Shown piece after piece: positions 1 through 9,035 of a DNA stretch of 64,000 nucleotides (position 1 is the stretch's first letter; each line of letters begins with the position of its first letter). The translations under genes and the position numbers were made by a program. Under the pieces are notes generated by a model. The model was not told the DNA's origin and made no database searches. It saw only the letters and a list, made by a program, of their open reading frames with translations. This DNA is from Desulfosoma caldarium (GTDB lineage: Bacteria > Desulfobacterota > Syntrophobacteria > Syntrophobacterales > DSM-9756), in the NCBI RefSeq assembly GCF_003751385.1, contig NZ_RJVA01000001.1, forward strand, positions 34,707 to 98,706. Direction: 5' to 3'.

Positions 1-1
1 C

Positions 2-40
2 TTGAACTACAGCACGCGCGTCGATCGGGGACGTTCGTAA
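2..40 (+). CDS. Possible C-terminal tail of an upstream gene (partial)
   Basis: The first bases give a short open frame ending in TAA at 38-40 (reading LNYSTRVDRGRS), 13 bases before the start of the CoA-transferase beta gene. In two-subunit CoA-transferases of the glutaconate type the alpha gene normally lies directly upstream of beta, so this could be the end of that alpha subunit. The fragment is too short to recognise by itself, so the call rests on context only. Confidence 0.25.
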   Translation: MNYSTRVDRGRS

Positions 41-53
41 GAGGGTATCTGCC

Positions 54-858
54 ATGAAAGACATGAAGCCTCCAGCACAGCCTGGCGAATACAGTCTCAG
101 GGATCTCATGACGCTGGCGGCGGCCCGCGAAGTGCGGGACAATGAAATGGTTACTGCCGGCAGCGGGATGCCCATGATCGCCATTATGTTGGCTCAAAGG
201 ACCCATGCCCCGCGCCTCAAGCTCATCTTTGAGGCCGGAACCCTGGATGGACGCGCCAAAGAGCTGCCCACTTCCGTAAGGGACCCGCGCTGCGAAGTGG
301 GGGCTTCCGTGGCCTCAGGACTCTACGAAGCCTTAAGCATCGTTCAAAGAGGCGACGTGGACTTGGGATTTTTAGGTGGCGCCGAAATCGACGAGTACGG
401 CAACGTGAACACCACCGCCATCGACGATTACTTAAACCCGCTACTTCGGCTCACGGGAAGCGGCGGCAATCCCGATACCAACTCCTTTGCCAAACGCACC
501 GTCTATATCATGGTGCACGAAAAGGCATTTTCCCAAAAATGTCAGCTACATCACAAGTCCAGGATAGAGCGTCAAAAACTGGCCATCCGGCCAATGGATT
601 CATCGCCGAGAGCTCTGTGGCGCGGCTTTTCGTGGTGGGCCCAGCGCCGTCATCAGCACAGCCGGCGTCTTTCGTTTTGATGCAGAAACGGGTCGCATGT
701 ATCTGGACACCTACCATTCGGGAATGAGCCCCGATAAAATTCAACAGATGTGCGAATTTGATTTGGATATCTCGCGGGTAAGCGGCGAGACGGTACCCCC
801 GACCTATGAAGTGATTCACCTCATCCATGGGGTCTTGGATCCGGACAGATCTTTCTAA
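54..858 (+). pseudogene. CoA-transferase subunit beta (glutaconate CoA-transferase B type), disrupted
   Basis: Residues 1-160 match the beta subunit of family I CoA-transferases, which move CoA between an acyl-CoA and an acid; the GSGMPMIAIMLAQRTHAP and GGAEIDEYGNVNTT segments are typical. At the T-run 528-531 the frame breaks: removing one T restores FPKNVSYITSPG. In that second frame there is a TAG at 565-567 just after the conserved SPG. Beyond it the frame stays open and family-like (GGPSAVISTAGVFRFDAETG, then a tail ending DPDRSF) to the TAA at 856-858. So the gene carries both a frameshift and a nonsense codon. The frameshift alone could be a sequencing error; with the stop, real decay is more likely. 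The neighbouring glycosyltransferase is also broken. Confidence 0.8.
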
Positions 859-1120
859 CTAAACCTCGAAAGGACTAGCCTTCGAAGATTCAATGGAAAG
901 CCAATAAGGAGTGGAAAAAAGAGGGACCCGCGGCTCGGCCGAAAGATGAAAAGGGCCTCGCTTTTCTTGAGCCGTGCCTTCCTTTTTGCTTTAGTCGCCT
1001 TCATATCAAAGAAGACACCTCTAGAGCCCCATGCTTGATGGTGGATAATGAGGGGCAGGGCGGTGAGATGGGCAAGTGGGTGCTTTCAACACAGCCCTTG
1101 GTGCAAAAAGGAAGGCTGCC

Positions 1121-2022
1121 ATGAAAATTGCCTACCTGATCGTGGCCTATAACAAGCCTCGACATTTTCCTCGTCTTATCAGGGCACTGGAGACGCCCAA
1201 CTGCGCCTTTTTCGTGCACATCGACAGAAAATACAACATCCCCCCTATACCGCGCTCTCAAAGCCCAACCTCTTCTTTTCCCAACATCGGGTTCCGGTCT
1301 ACGGGGGCCACTTCAGCGTCGTAGAAGCTATTCTCATCATTCTTCGAGAAGCCTTTCAACGCTCCATAGGATTCCAACGGTTTGTGCTCCTGAGCAGCTC
1401 CGATGATCCCATCCGCTCTGCGCAGTGGATTGAACAGTTCTTGGCGGAACACCCGGATACCGAGTACATGAACATGGTGCCCATGCCCTCCAATGCGCTC
1501 GGGAAACCTCTGAGCTGACTGATCGACGATCATCCACACCCCGCCAATCCATCCTGGTTGCTGTTAGCAGCCAAGGAGCTCAAGAAGGTCGGCCTGTGGA
1601 CACGGCGCAATGACAAAAAAGTCCTTGGGGATTTTCAACCTTACGGCGGCTCCATGTTCTGGGCTTTGACACGCCAAGCTGCGCAGCTTCTCATCGACTT
1701 CTGCGATCGGCGTCCGGACTTTGTGGCATTTTACCGGCATACCCATGGCCTAGACGAGATGATGTTGCAAACGATCTTGGGCAATTCGGCGTTGGCCTGC
1801 AGGATTCAAAGAAACCTCCCCTATGCCGACTGGAGCGCTCGGCGGCGCAGCCCGGAATGGATTCAACGAAGACATCTCGAGTTTTTTAAGCCCACGACAC
1901 GATTTTCCACGGACGATCCATACGGACCCGGTGAGATTGTTTTTGCACGAAAGTTTTCCGAAGATGCGGACGATCTGGTGAGGCAACTGGACCGCATCAT
2001 CGCGGAAAGAGAAACCGACTAG
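1121..2022 (+). pseudogene. Core-2/I-branching-type glycosyltransferase (GT14-like), disrupted
   Basis: The start is ATG 1121, with AAGGA a few bases upstream. The N-terminus (MKIAYLIVAYNKPRHFPRLI, then FFVHIDRK) and the later segments FFSQHRVPVYGGHFSVVEA and FVLLSSSDDPI are typical of the branching beta-1,6-N-acetylglucosaminyltransferase family, which extends surface glycans. The frame is lost at the C-run 1240-1245; one extra C would give YNIPPYTALSKPN and restore it. A second lesion, TGA at 1516-1518, interrupts GKPLS-LIDD. After it the frame is open to 2022 (SMFWALTRQAAQLLIDF, HGLDEMMLQT), so the full length would be about 300 residues. The two lesions suggest an inactive gene, though the C-run shift alone could be an error. 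Confidence 0.75.
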
Positions 2023-2340
2023 ACGACACCGTGATGGAGTTCCAAAGGGTACTTTTTGGACGCAAGGCGATGACGGGGAAGGGGAAAAAGCCCGTGAAGA
2101 CTTCCTTCTCGATCCGCCCTGGAAAAGTCAGGAATCCTCGCCCCGTTCCCGCTTAAGACTTCTGGAAGTTTATTCGTCAAGGCACCATGGATAAGCGGCG
2201 CGAGGCTCAAAAATCATCGCGCCGCGCGGCGTTTTCGCGTGTTGAAAAAAGGCTCCCTTTCACCATGAAGCCAAAGACGACACCTCACTCTAGGTCAAGA
2301 ACCTGGAGATTCATCCGAAAAGACCTCAAGAATCCGCCGA
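2023..2340. other. Intergenic stretch without a recognisable gene
   Basis: No open frame here resembles a protein. A 12-base palindrome (CGCCGCGCGGCG, 2220-2231) followed by TTTT could act as a weak terminator for the plus-strand gene upstream, but its stem would be only 4 bp with a 4-base loop. Confidence 0.3.
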
Positions 2341-2835
2341 TTATTCCACTTTGAAGAAGTTTTTCTTGTTGGCGCCGCACACCGGGCATTTTTCCGGAGG
2401 TTCCTCGGCAATGGTGTAGCCGCAAATGCGGCAGACAAACCAGTCCTTGACCGGAAAGTTTTCCGGATCCTTCAGAGCGTCTTCGTAAAGCTGGGCATGA
2501 ATCTTTTCCACCTCGTTAGCGTAAGTGAAGCTGATCTCGGCCTGGCGCTCTCCTTCGGCCTTGGCGTCTTCTATCATTTGAGGATACATGCTCTTGAATT
2601 CGTGGGTTTCTCCGGCGATGGCTTCTTGAAGATTTTCACGCGTGCTTCGAATGCCCTTGAGCACCCTCAGGTGCTTGTGCGCGTGAACGGTTTCCGCCGC
2701 AGCCGCCGCTTCAAAGAGCTTGGCCACTCCCGGGTAACCTTCCTCGCGAGCTTTTTCGGCAAAAGCCAAGTACTTGCGGTTGGCTTGGGATTCGCCGGCA
2801 AAAGCTTCTTTGAGATGGCTTTGAGTCTTGGACAT
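2341..2835 (-). CDS. rbr: Rubrerythrin
   Basis: This 164-residue protein has the two rubrerythrin domains. Residues 1-125 are a ferritin-like four-helix bundle with iron-ligand glutamates (EAFAGESQANRKY, ETVHAHKH, EAIAGETHEF, NEVEKIHA). Residues 130-164 are a rubredoxin-type iron site (CRICG and CPVCG). Rubrerythrin reduces hydrogen peroxide in the cytoplasm of anaerobes using electrons from rubredoxin. The start is preceded by AGGAGG. The gene stands alone, and its upstream region is AT-rich and flanked by a 9-bp inverted repeat. Confidence 0.95.
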   Translation of the reverse strand: MSKTQSHLKEAFAGESQANRKYLAFAEKAREEGYPGVAKLFEAAAAAETVHAHKHLRVLKGIRSTRENLQEAIAGETHEFKSMYPQMIEDAKAEGERQAEISFTYANEVEKIHAQLYEDALKDPENFPVKDWFVCRICGYTIAEEPPEKCPVCGANKKNFFKVE

Positions 2836-3235
2836 GGGAACCTCCTTTTGAGTTCTTCTGAAATCGTCTCCTGGACACGCCTCTTAATGAAAAATCAAAA
2901 ATCGAAAATAAATGTAAAAACCGCTTTCAGGCGTGTCAATGCGCGACTCGTCTACAAGATTGGGGCACATAATGGTTTGATGAACGAAACCCAGTTGCGT
3001 CAATGGGGCTCTGCCTTGAAGGCCTTTGGAGCTTTCTTGACAGAGGCTTGAAGATCTGAAAAGATAAGATTGCCTCTTTTTGCAGCGCCGGTTCTTTGCC
3101 GATCTCGCACGATGCCCATTCCAGTGCATTCATCCTTGGCGACATCATCTTCAACAAGGTGCGGAAGCGCAACGTTGGTTCCTTAAAACGCTGCCAGACA
3201 AAAAACCTGCATGTTTACAAGGGGAGGAGGAATCC
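2836..3235. other. Intergenic region between rubrerythrin and the thioesterase gene
   Basis: The 400 bases separate divergent genes. The left part holds the inverted repeat. TTGACA at 3038-3043 could be a -35 box for the rightward thioesterase/acyl-CoA synthetase pair, but no convincing -10 box follows at the right spacing. Open frames here do not resemble proteins. Confidence 0.4.
2874..2937. repeat. 9-bp inverted repeat bracketing the rubrerythrin promoter region
   Basis: GACACGCCT at 2874-2882 and its exact reverse complement AGGCGTGTC at 2929-2937 enclose 46 bases that are strikingly AT-rich compared with the surroundings. The element begins about 40 bases upstream of the rubrerythrin start, where its promoter should lie. 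It may be a pair of operator half-sites or the base of a long stem in the 5' leader. No regulator gene is adjacent. Confidence 0.45.
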
Positions 3236-3646
3236 ATGGGAAAAAATCTGACCGTTGGCATGAGCAAGGAATTGACGTTAAAAACTCTTCCGGAACACTC
3301 CGCGCAACGCTTCTTTCAAAACCTGCCGAATGTGTTTGCCACCCCTTTTTTGGGAGGGTTCATGGAACAAGTCTGCGCCTCGCTGATCGATGAACACTTG
3401 GAACCGGGCATGCAATCGGTGGGCATGTCCATGAATCTCAAACACATAGCCCCGACCCCTCTGGGCATGGAAATCAAGGTGGTGTGTGAAGTGACGGCCA
3501 TCGAAGGTCGCAAAGTGACTTTTAAGCTGGAAGCCTTTGATGAGGTTGAAAAAGTCGGCGAAGCCACCCACGAACGATTCCTTATTAAAGCCGACAAGTT
3601 CAACGCACACGTCTTGGAAAAGGCCAAGAAAATCTCACCCTCATGA
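3236..3646 (+). CDS. Hotdog-fold thioesterase, FlK-like
   Basis: The 136-residue protein resembles the small hotdog-fold thioesterase family that includes fluoroacetyl-CoA thioesterase FlK; TPFLGGFMEQ and LKHIAPTPLGMEI are the family segments holding the likely Thr, Glu and His of the active site. It should hydrolyse an acyl-CoA in the cytoplasm; the substrate cannot be read from sequence. ATG 3236 is preferred because GGGGAGGAGG lies just upstream; a longer frame from 3080 lacks such a site. Its stop overlaps the reading frame of the downstream ADP-forming acyl-CoA synthetase, so the two are probably co-transcribed and may act on the same acyl-CoA pool. Confidence 0.8.
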   Translation: MGKNLTVGMSKELTLKTLPEHSAQRFFQNLPNVFATPFLGGFMEQVCASLIDEHLEPGMQSVGMSMNLKHIAPTPLGMEIKVVCEVTAIEGRKVTFKLEAFDEVEKVGEATHERFLIKADKFNAHVLEKAKKISPS

Positions 3647-3663
3647 AAAAACGGAGGGCATCA

Positions 3664-5679
3664 ATGGGATTCCACCAAATGGACGCTTTTTTTCGGCCGC
3701 GCAGTGTGGCGGTCATCGGAGCTTCTGAGAGCCCCGAAAAATACGGCAACATCATTTTGCGCAACATTCTTGACGGCGGCTTTCGAGGGGCCGTGTATCC
3801 CATCAACCCAAAAAGTGACACCATTTTAGGGCTGCCGTGTTTTCGCAGTATCAAAGACATTCCCGATGCGGTGGATTTGGCCGTGGTCATCATTCCGGCC
3901 CGTCTGGTGCCTCAGGCCATCACCGAATGCGTGGAAAAGGGCGTTAAGGGGGCGGTGATCATCACGGGAGGATTCAGTGAGGCGGGTTCGGAGGGGGAAT
4001 CTTTGCAACGGCAGGTGGCAGAGATCGCTCGACATGGAAACCTGCGCCTCATCGGCCCTAACTGTCAAGGGGTGAACAATCCCTACCATCCCCTGTGCGC
4101 CTCATGGCCTTTGTTAACAAAGCAAGGGCATGTGGCCGTGATCAGTCAAAGCGGCACGGTGGGTGCCGCCATGATGGACTGGTTTTCCGATGAGGAGCTG
4201 GGCGTTTCGTGTTTTGTGAGCCTCGGAAACCGGGCCGACGTGGATGAAACGGATTTGCTCGGCTACTTTGAAAATGACACTCACACACGAGTCATCGCCC
4301 TTTATGTGGAAGGTATCAAAAGACCTCGGGAATTTCGAGAGGCGATCCGCGCAGCCACAAAGCCTATCGTGGTTTTGAAGGCGGGAAGGACCCCCAAAGG
4401 AAGGGTGGCCGCGGAGTCGCACACCAGGTCTTTGGCTGGAGCCGATGCAGTCTATGGAGCTCTTTTTCAAAGTCATGGTGTGGTCCGGGCGGAAACCATT
4501 CAAGAATTCTACGATGTGGCCAAAGCCTATGCCTATCTGAAGGAGCCGCCGGGAAACCGCATTCTCTTTATCACCACCTCGGGAGGCGCAGGCATTCTGG
4601 CGACGGATTGTGCGGAAAAGGAGGGGCTCGATGTAGCGCCGCTGCCACCGGAGCTGGCCGAAGCCCTTGAGGGGGTGATTCCGGCCCATGCCATCCGCGC
4701 TAACCCCTTGGATCTCACCGGGGATGCCACCGCCGCCATGTACCAGGCGGTGATGGAGCGGGCGCGGCCCTACTACGACGTTCTGGGCGTCATTTTCGGG
4801 GATCCCGTGGACAAAGCCGCCGAGGTGGTGACGCCGCAGGCGAACGAGCTGGTCATTTTCCTGGGAGGTGCGGACGTCGAAAAAGTGGAACGCCGAAAGA
4901 TGCATCAAAAAGGTGTTCCGGTTTTTCCCACGCCGGAAAGGGGAGTTCGAGCCCTTGCGCAGCGCCTTTCTAAAGCGAAGCGCACCAAGCCCGCGCGCAC
5001 CACCTTTGTGGAAGGTCATACTCAGGGTAGGGCAGCAAGCCTCAGCGAATGCCTGGCCTTTTTGGAAAATCATGGATTTGAATGCATTTGTCACCGCTTT
5101 GCGGAAAGTCCCGGCAAAGCTGTTCATGTGGCGCATCAGCTGGGTTTTCCCGTGGCGTTGAAAATTGATTCGCCCGACATTTTGCACAAGTCCGACGTCG
5201 GCGGGGTTCGGTTGAACCTTCGATCGGGACAAGAGGTGCGCGCGGCCTACGAAAGCATGATGAGTCGAGCCAGCCAGGTGATGCCTCAGGCTCACATTCG
5301 CGGCGTGGTGGTCACCAGCATGGCGGCTACGGGCGTGGAGCTCATTCTGGGCATGAATCGAGATCCCCAGTTCGGCCCCATTCTCTTATTCGGTTTGGGT
5401 GGCGTGACGGTGGAATTGTTTCGAGACGTCACCATGAAGATCCTTCCCATCACCCGCGATGACGCCTCTGCCATGTTGGAAGAAATCCAGGCGGCCCCGC
5501 TTCTAAACGGCTTTCGCGGCATGCCTCCCGTGGACAAGCACGCCTTGGTGGAAGTCATTTTGAAACTGGCGCATCTGGCCGAAACGCATGAAAACCTGTT
5601 GGAAATCGACCTCAATCCCGTCTTCGCCTATTCTGAAGGCGTGCTGATCGCCGACGCGCGCATCGTCTGGAAATCATGA
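3664..5679 (+). CDS. ADP-forming acyl-CoA synthetase, fused alpha and beta subunits
   Basis: The roughly 671-residue protein interconverts an acyl-CoA plus ADP and phosphate with the acid plus ATP, conserving energy by substrate-level phosphorylation. In order it has a CoA-binding Rossmann domain (FRPRSVAVIGASESPEKYGN), a succinyl-CoA-synthetase-like domain with ISQSGTVGAAMMDW, the segment AAESHTRSLAGAD that should carry the phosphorylated histidine, a CoA-ligase domain, and from about residue 450 an ATP-grasp domain (FPVALKIDSPDILHKSDVGG). ATG 3664 follows CGGAGGG; an in-frame ATG at 3643 overlaps the thioesterase stop and is an alternative. The acyl substrate (acetyl, propionyl, branched or aryl) is unknown. 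The 3' end overlaps the convergent aldolase gene by 6 bases. Confidence 0.9.
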   Translation: MGFHQMDAFFRPRSVAVIGASESPEKYGNIILRNILDGGFRGAVYPINPKSDTILGLPCFRSIKDIPDAVDLAVVIIPARLVPQAITECVEKGVKGAVIITGGFSEAGSEGESLQRQVAEIARHGNLRLIGPNCQGVNNPYHPLCASWPLLTKQGHVAVISQSGTVGAAMMDWFSDEELGVSCFVSLGNRADVDETDLLGYFENDTHTRVIALYVEGIKRPREFREAIRAATKPIVVLKAGRTPKGRVAAESHTRSLAGADAVYGALFQSHGVVRAETIQEFYDVAKAYAYLKEPPGNRILFITTSGGAGILATDCAEKEGLDVAPLPPELAEALEGVIPAHAIRANPLDLTGDATAAMYQAVMERARPYYDVLGVIFGDPVDKAAEVVTPQANELVIFLGGADVEKVERRKMHQKGVPVFPTPERGVRALAQRLSKAKRTKPARTTFVEGHTQGRAASLSECLAFLENHGFECICHRFAESPGKAVHVAHQLGFPVALKIDSPDILHKSDVGGVRLNLRSGQEVRAAYESMMSRASQVMPQAHIRGVVVTSMAATGVELILGMNRDPQFGPILLFGLGGVTVELFRDVTMKILPITRDDASAMLEEIQAAPLLNGFRGMPPVDKHALVEVILKLAHLAETHENLLEIDLNPVFAYSEGVLIADARIVWKS

Positions 5680-6312
5680 AAACAGACGGGCCAGCTGTTC
5701 CAGTTGAACAGCCGACAAGGAATCGGGCATGCGCCCTCCAAAAACACACGCCGCCAACAAACTTCGGGCGGCGTGTTCCATTTTTTCCAGTCGGTAATAG
5801 GCTTGGCGCACATCACGGCCCATGGTGAGCGATCCGTGACGGGAGAGCAGGACCGCGTGGTGATTTTCCACAAAGGGCAAAAGGGACCGGGGAACTTCAT
5901 CCGTGGACGGCATCGCGTATGGAGCCGTTGGCACAGGTCCAACCGCGACCCATACTTCCGGAAACACTTCGGAAGAAAATGGCACGCCGGCCAATGTCAT
6001 GGCGGTGAGCAACGCAGGGTGCGCATGAACCACCGCGCCCACATCGGCTCGCTTTTCGTAAACGAGAGAATGCAACCGCCATTCGCTGGAAGGTTTTCCA
6101 TTGCCAGAAAGCACGGACCCCGCGGTATCGATGACCAGCAAATCCTTAGGCTTTACCTCAGCCTTGGGAAAACCGCTCGGGGTGATGAGGTAGACTCCAC
6201 GGCCCAGGCGGCAACTCACGTTGCCGTCACTGGCGGCAATAAGACCGGCTGCGGCCAGCTTTTGACACGCCCAAACGATCTCTTCCCGCGCCATTGCTTC
6301 CCGTGATTCCAT
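5674..6312 (-). CDS. Class II aldolase/adducin family protein
   Basis: The 212-residue protein has the zinc-dependent class II aldolase fold of the fuculose-phosphate aldolase and ribulose-phosphate epimerase group. ASDGNVSCRL binds substrate phosphate, and zinc would be held by VVHAHPA and SRHGSLTMG histidines, with an acidic residue near FPE. The family cleaves or epimerises sugar phosphates, or decarboxylates related substrates; which reaction applies here is not clear. The start at 6312 is chosen because GAGGAGG precedes it; an upstream in-frame ATG at 6351 lacks a ribosome site. The gene is single and convergent with the acyl-CoA synthetase. Confidence 0.85.
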   Translation of the reverse strand: MESREAMAREEIVWACQKLAAAGLIAASDGNVSCRLGRGVYLITPSGFPKAEVKPKDLLVIDTAGSVLSGNGKPSSEWRLHSLVYEKRADVGAVVHAHPALLTAMTLAGVPFSSEVFPEVWVAVGPVPTAPYAMPSTDEVPRSLLPFVENHHAVLLSRHGSLTMGRDVRQAYYRLEKMEHAARSLLAACVFGGRMPDSLSAVQLEQLARLFS

Positions 6313-6474
6313 GTCGCGCCTCCTCAGAGAACTGTGCCGCATATCCTTCAATTTTTCGCAAGCCTATGCTACGTTGTCGTGTCGGTTTGCGCAACATTCA
6401 AAGGGAAGCCACCGGCACAGGCCGTTGAAAAACGATCCAATCGACCCTCTTTAAAGGGCACAGAAAGGCACTCT

Positions 6475-7512
6475 ATGCTCAAATGGTTTCGCAAGAAAGA
6501 CGGTGAAGCAACGACAGAGACCGCGGTGGAGGTGGAAGCCCGACAGGAATCGCCTTCACAAACCGAATCAGAGGTCGGCACGGAGGAGCCTCAAGAAACT
6601 CACGCCGCCTTCTTGGCTCGCCTCAAGAACCGTTTGGCCAAAAGCCGCGAACGCTTGGCCGACCGGGTGGATCGACTGGTTTTGGGGAAAAAACACATCG
6701 ACGCCGAATTGATTGAAGATCTTGAGGAAATTCTGGTGACGGCCGATCTTGGCGTGCACACAACCCAGTTTCTTCTCGATCGCGTGCGCGAAAAGGTCAA
6801 GAGAAAGGAATTGCAAGATCCCGAAAGACTTCGCCAGGCGCTTCGAGAAGAAATGGAAGCGATCCTTTCGGTCCAGGCCCCGCCAATGGATCCATCCCGA
6901 GCCAAGCCTTTTGTGATCATGATGATCGGCGTCAATGGGGTCGGGAAGACGACCACCATTGGCAAGCTGGCCCATCGCTTTCGCCAAGACGGCCTCACCC
7001 CCATGCTGGTCGCCGCCGACACCTTTCGAGCCGCCGCCGCTGAACAGTTAGAACGGTGGGCGGAGCGTATCCAGGTGCCCATCGTTCGCCAGCAAAGTGG
7101 CGCCGATCCCAGCGCGGTCGTCTTTGACGCACTGGATGCAGCCATGGCGCGCCATGTGGACGTGGTTCTCATCGACACGGCAGGGCGCATGCACACCAAA
7201 GTGAATCTCATGGAAGAATTGAAAAAGCTGCACCGCGTCATTCGAAGAAAACTGCCCGAAGCGCCCCATGAAATTCTTCTCGTGCTGGACGCTACCACGG
7301 GTCAAAATGCTGTGAACCAAGCCCGTCTCTTTCAGGACGCCCTGGGAATCACGGGCTTAATATTGACCAAATTGGATGGAACCGCCAAAGGTGGAGTCAT
7401 CGTCCCCATTTGCCAGGAATTGCGGTTGCCTGTACGATACATTGGCCTTGGGGAAGCCTTGGACGATCTTCGCCCCTTTGATGCCGCGGCGTTTGCTCGA
7501 GCCGTGCTCTAG
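6475..7512 (+). CDS. ftsY: Signal recognition particle receptor FtsY
   Basis: The 345-residue protein is the SRP receptor GTPase that docks ribosome-SRP complexes at the membrane for co-translational insertion. An acidic, Glu-rich N-terminal A domain (residues 8-45) precedes the helical N domain and the G domain with GVNGVGKTTTIGKL, DTFRAAAAEQL, LIDTAGRMHT and TKLDGTAKGG. The start at 6475 (MLKWFRKKDG) gives the usual bacterial N-terminus; the open frame extends further upstream without family similarity. It diverges from the aldolase gene and no clear operon partner follows. Confidence 0.95.
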   Translation: MLKWFRKKDGEATTETAVEVEARQESPSQTESEVGTEEPQETHAAFLARLKNRLAKSRERLADRVDRLVLGKKHIDAELIEDLEEILVTADLGVHTTQFLLDRVREKVKRKELQDPERLRQALREEMEAILSVQAPPMDPSRAKPFVIMMIGVNGVGKTTTIGKLAHRFRQDGLTPMLVAADTFRAAAAEQLERWAERIQVPIVRQQSGADPSAVVFDALDAAMARHVDVVLIDTAGRMHTKVNLMEELKKLHRVIRRKLPEAPHEILLVLDATTGQNAVNQARLFQDALGITGLILTKLDGTAKGGVIVPICQELRLPVRYIGLGEALDDLRPFDAAAFARAVL

Positions 7513-7804
7513 CAGCGCTCTTGAAAAGACCACCTGCGACGAAACGGCTTGAGACCAGGGCAGCTCCCGCTGTGCTTCAAAACCATGAAACCCAAAGGCC
7601 GCGGTAAGTCCTTTTCTCTGAGGAACCGGTTCGAGAGCATGGAATTTGACGTTAGTGGCATCAACCCAGATCTGACCCCGTTGGCCGTTGGCCAGCCTGC
7701 TGGCGAAGGGGAACATGAGGTAATACTTTACCTGACCATCAAAAGCCCAAGTGGTGACTCGCAGCTTGAGCCTTATGGCATAAATCAAGATGTGACCCCA
7801 GGAG

Positions 7805-8989
7805 ATGCACATGGCGGGACCTTTTGACGGTGTGAGAGTTTTGGATCTTTCACGGCTGCTTCCCGGACCCTTTTGTTCCATGCTCTTGGCCGATCTCGGC
7901 GCCGACGTTATCAAGATCGAGGATCCCAAAGTGGGCGACTACATTCGATGGTGGCCGCCTCGCATCGGCCGCAATAGTGGCTTTCACGTGGTCCTCAACC
8001 GCAACAAACGGTCCGTGACCCTTAACCTCAAGGATCCTCAGGGCCAAAACATTTTCCGACGCCTGGTTAAGACGGCGGACGTGGTGCTGGAAGGGTTTCG
8101 CCCTGGTGTCATGGAGCGGCTTGGGCTGGGTTATGCCGCTCTTCAAAAAATTCGCCCCGAAATTATCTACTGTGCCATCACGGGCTACGGCCAAGAGGGA
8201 AAAAGGGCGCTGCGGGCCGGGCATGACATCAATTACTTGGCTTTAAGTGGTGTCTTGTCCTATTGCGGCCAAGGGCCGGCGCCATCCTTGCCCGGTGTCC
8301 AAATCGGGGATCTCGGAGGTGGAGCCCTCATGGCGGCCTTCAGTATCGCGGCAGCCCTTTTTGCTCGAGAACGCTCCGGCCATGGGCAAATGATCGACAT
8401 CTCCATGACCGACGGAGCCGCCATGTGGAATTGCCTGCGCTGGGGAAAATTCCTGGCCGACGGCAGAGTTCCCGAACCCGGTGACGATCTCCTGAACCAC
8501 GGCCTTGCCTGCTACAACATCTACCGCACCAAGGATGGACGATTTATGAGCTTGGGGGCTCTGGAACCGCAATTCTGGAAGGCCTTTTGCGTGGCCATGA
8601 ACCGCCCCGATTGGGATCGGCCGGATTATTTCGAGCCTGGTCCTCATCAGCGCCCACTGTACGAGGAAATTGCACGAGCCTTTGAAGAGAAAACACAGGG
8701 GGAATGGATCGCCGTTTTTGAAAAAACAGACTGTTGCTGCGAGCCGGTGTTAAATCTGGAGGAAGTGATGGCCGACCCGGCCATGAAGGCTCGACACATG
8801 GTGGTGGAACTGCACCATGAAATTTGGGGAACCTATCGACAGTTGGGCTGCGCTCCCAAATTTTCTGGTAGCCGCCCAGACCTGCACCGTCACGCTCCGG
8901 AACTGGGGGAGCACACCACGGATGTGCTGGCGGAGTTGGGATACACTCCGGAAACGATCCGGCATTTGCACTCTCAGGGCGTGGTGTGA
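7805..8989 (+). CDS. CaiB/BaiF (family III) CoA-transferase
   Basis: This 394-residue protein belongs to the family III CoA-transferases and alpha-methylacyl-CoA racemases. The N-terminal Rossmann part shows FDGVRVLDLSRLLPGPFCSM and LADLGADVIKIEDP, followed by RNKRSVTLNLK. The catalytic aspartate should be the one in QIGDLGGGALMA (about residue 169). The C-terminal half has the typical small domain (DGRFMSLGALEPQFW, ADPAMKARHM). The substrate is not predictable. AGGAG lies 4-5 bases before ATG 7805; ATG 7811 is an alternative. The 292 bases upstream contain no convincing gene. Confidence 0.9.
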   Translation: MHMAGPFDGVRVLDLSRLLPGPFCSMLLADLGADVIKIEDPKVGDYIRWWPPRIGRNSGFHVVLNRNKRSVTLNLKDPQGQNIFRRLVKTADVVLEGFRPGVMERLGLGYAALQKIRPEIIYCAITGYGQEGKRALRAGHDINYLALSGVLSYCGQGPAPSLPGVQIGDLGGGALMAAFSIAAALFARERSGHGQMIDISMTDGAAMWNCLRWGKFLADGRVPEPGDDLLNHGLACYNIYRTKDGRFMSLGALEPQFWKAFCVAMNRPDWDRPDYFEPGPHQRPLYEEIARAFEEKTQGEWIAVFEKTDCCCEPVLNLEEVMADPAMKARHMVVELHHEIWGTYRQLGCAPKFSGSRPDLHRHAPELGEHTTDVLAELGYTPETIRHLHSQGVV

Positions 8990-9035
8990 GGCCATGGCTT
9001 TGGCGGCTCCCAAGAACCACCGACAGCCCTTGATG

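Noticed and set aside
1516..1518. In-frame TGA in the glycosyltransferase as a third selenocysteine codon
   Set aside because: The position is not a redox site in this family, and a separate frameshift already breaks the gene.
4114..5295. A 393-residue minus-strand open frame
   Set aside because: It lies entirely inside the strongly supported acyl-CoA synthetase gene on the other strand; it is a shadow of GC-rich codon use.
7357..7929. A 190-residue minus-strand open frame spanning the gap between ftsY and the CaiB-type gene, with a middle part slightly like the C-terminal domain of ABC transporter ATPases
   Set aside because: It overlaps the ends of two well-supported genes, lacks a ribosome site, and the similarity is too vague to support even a remnant call.
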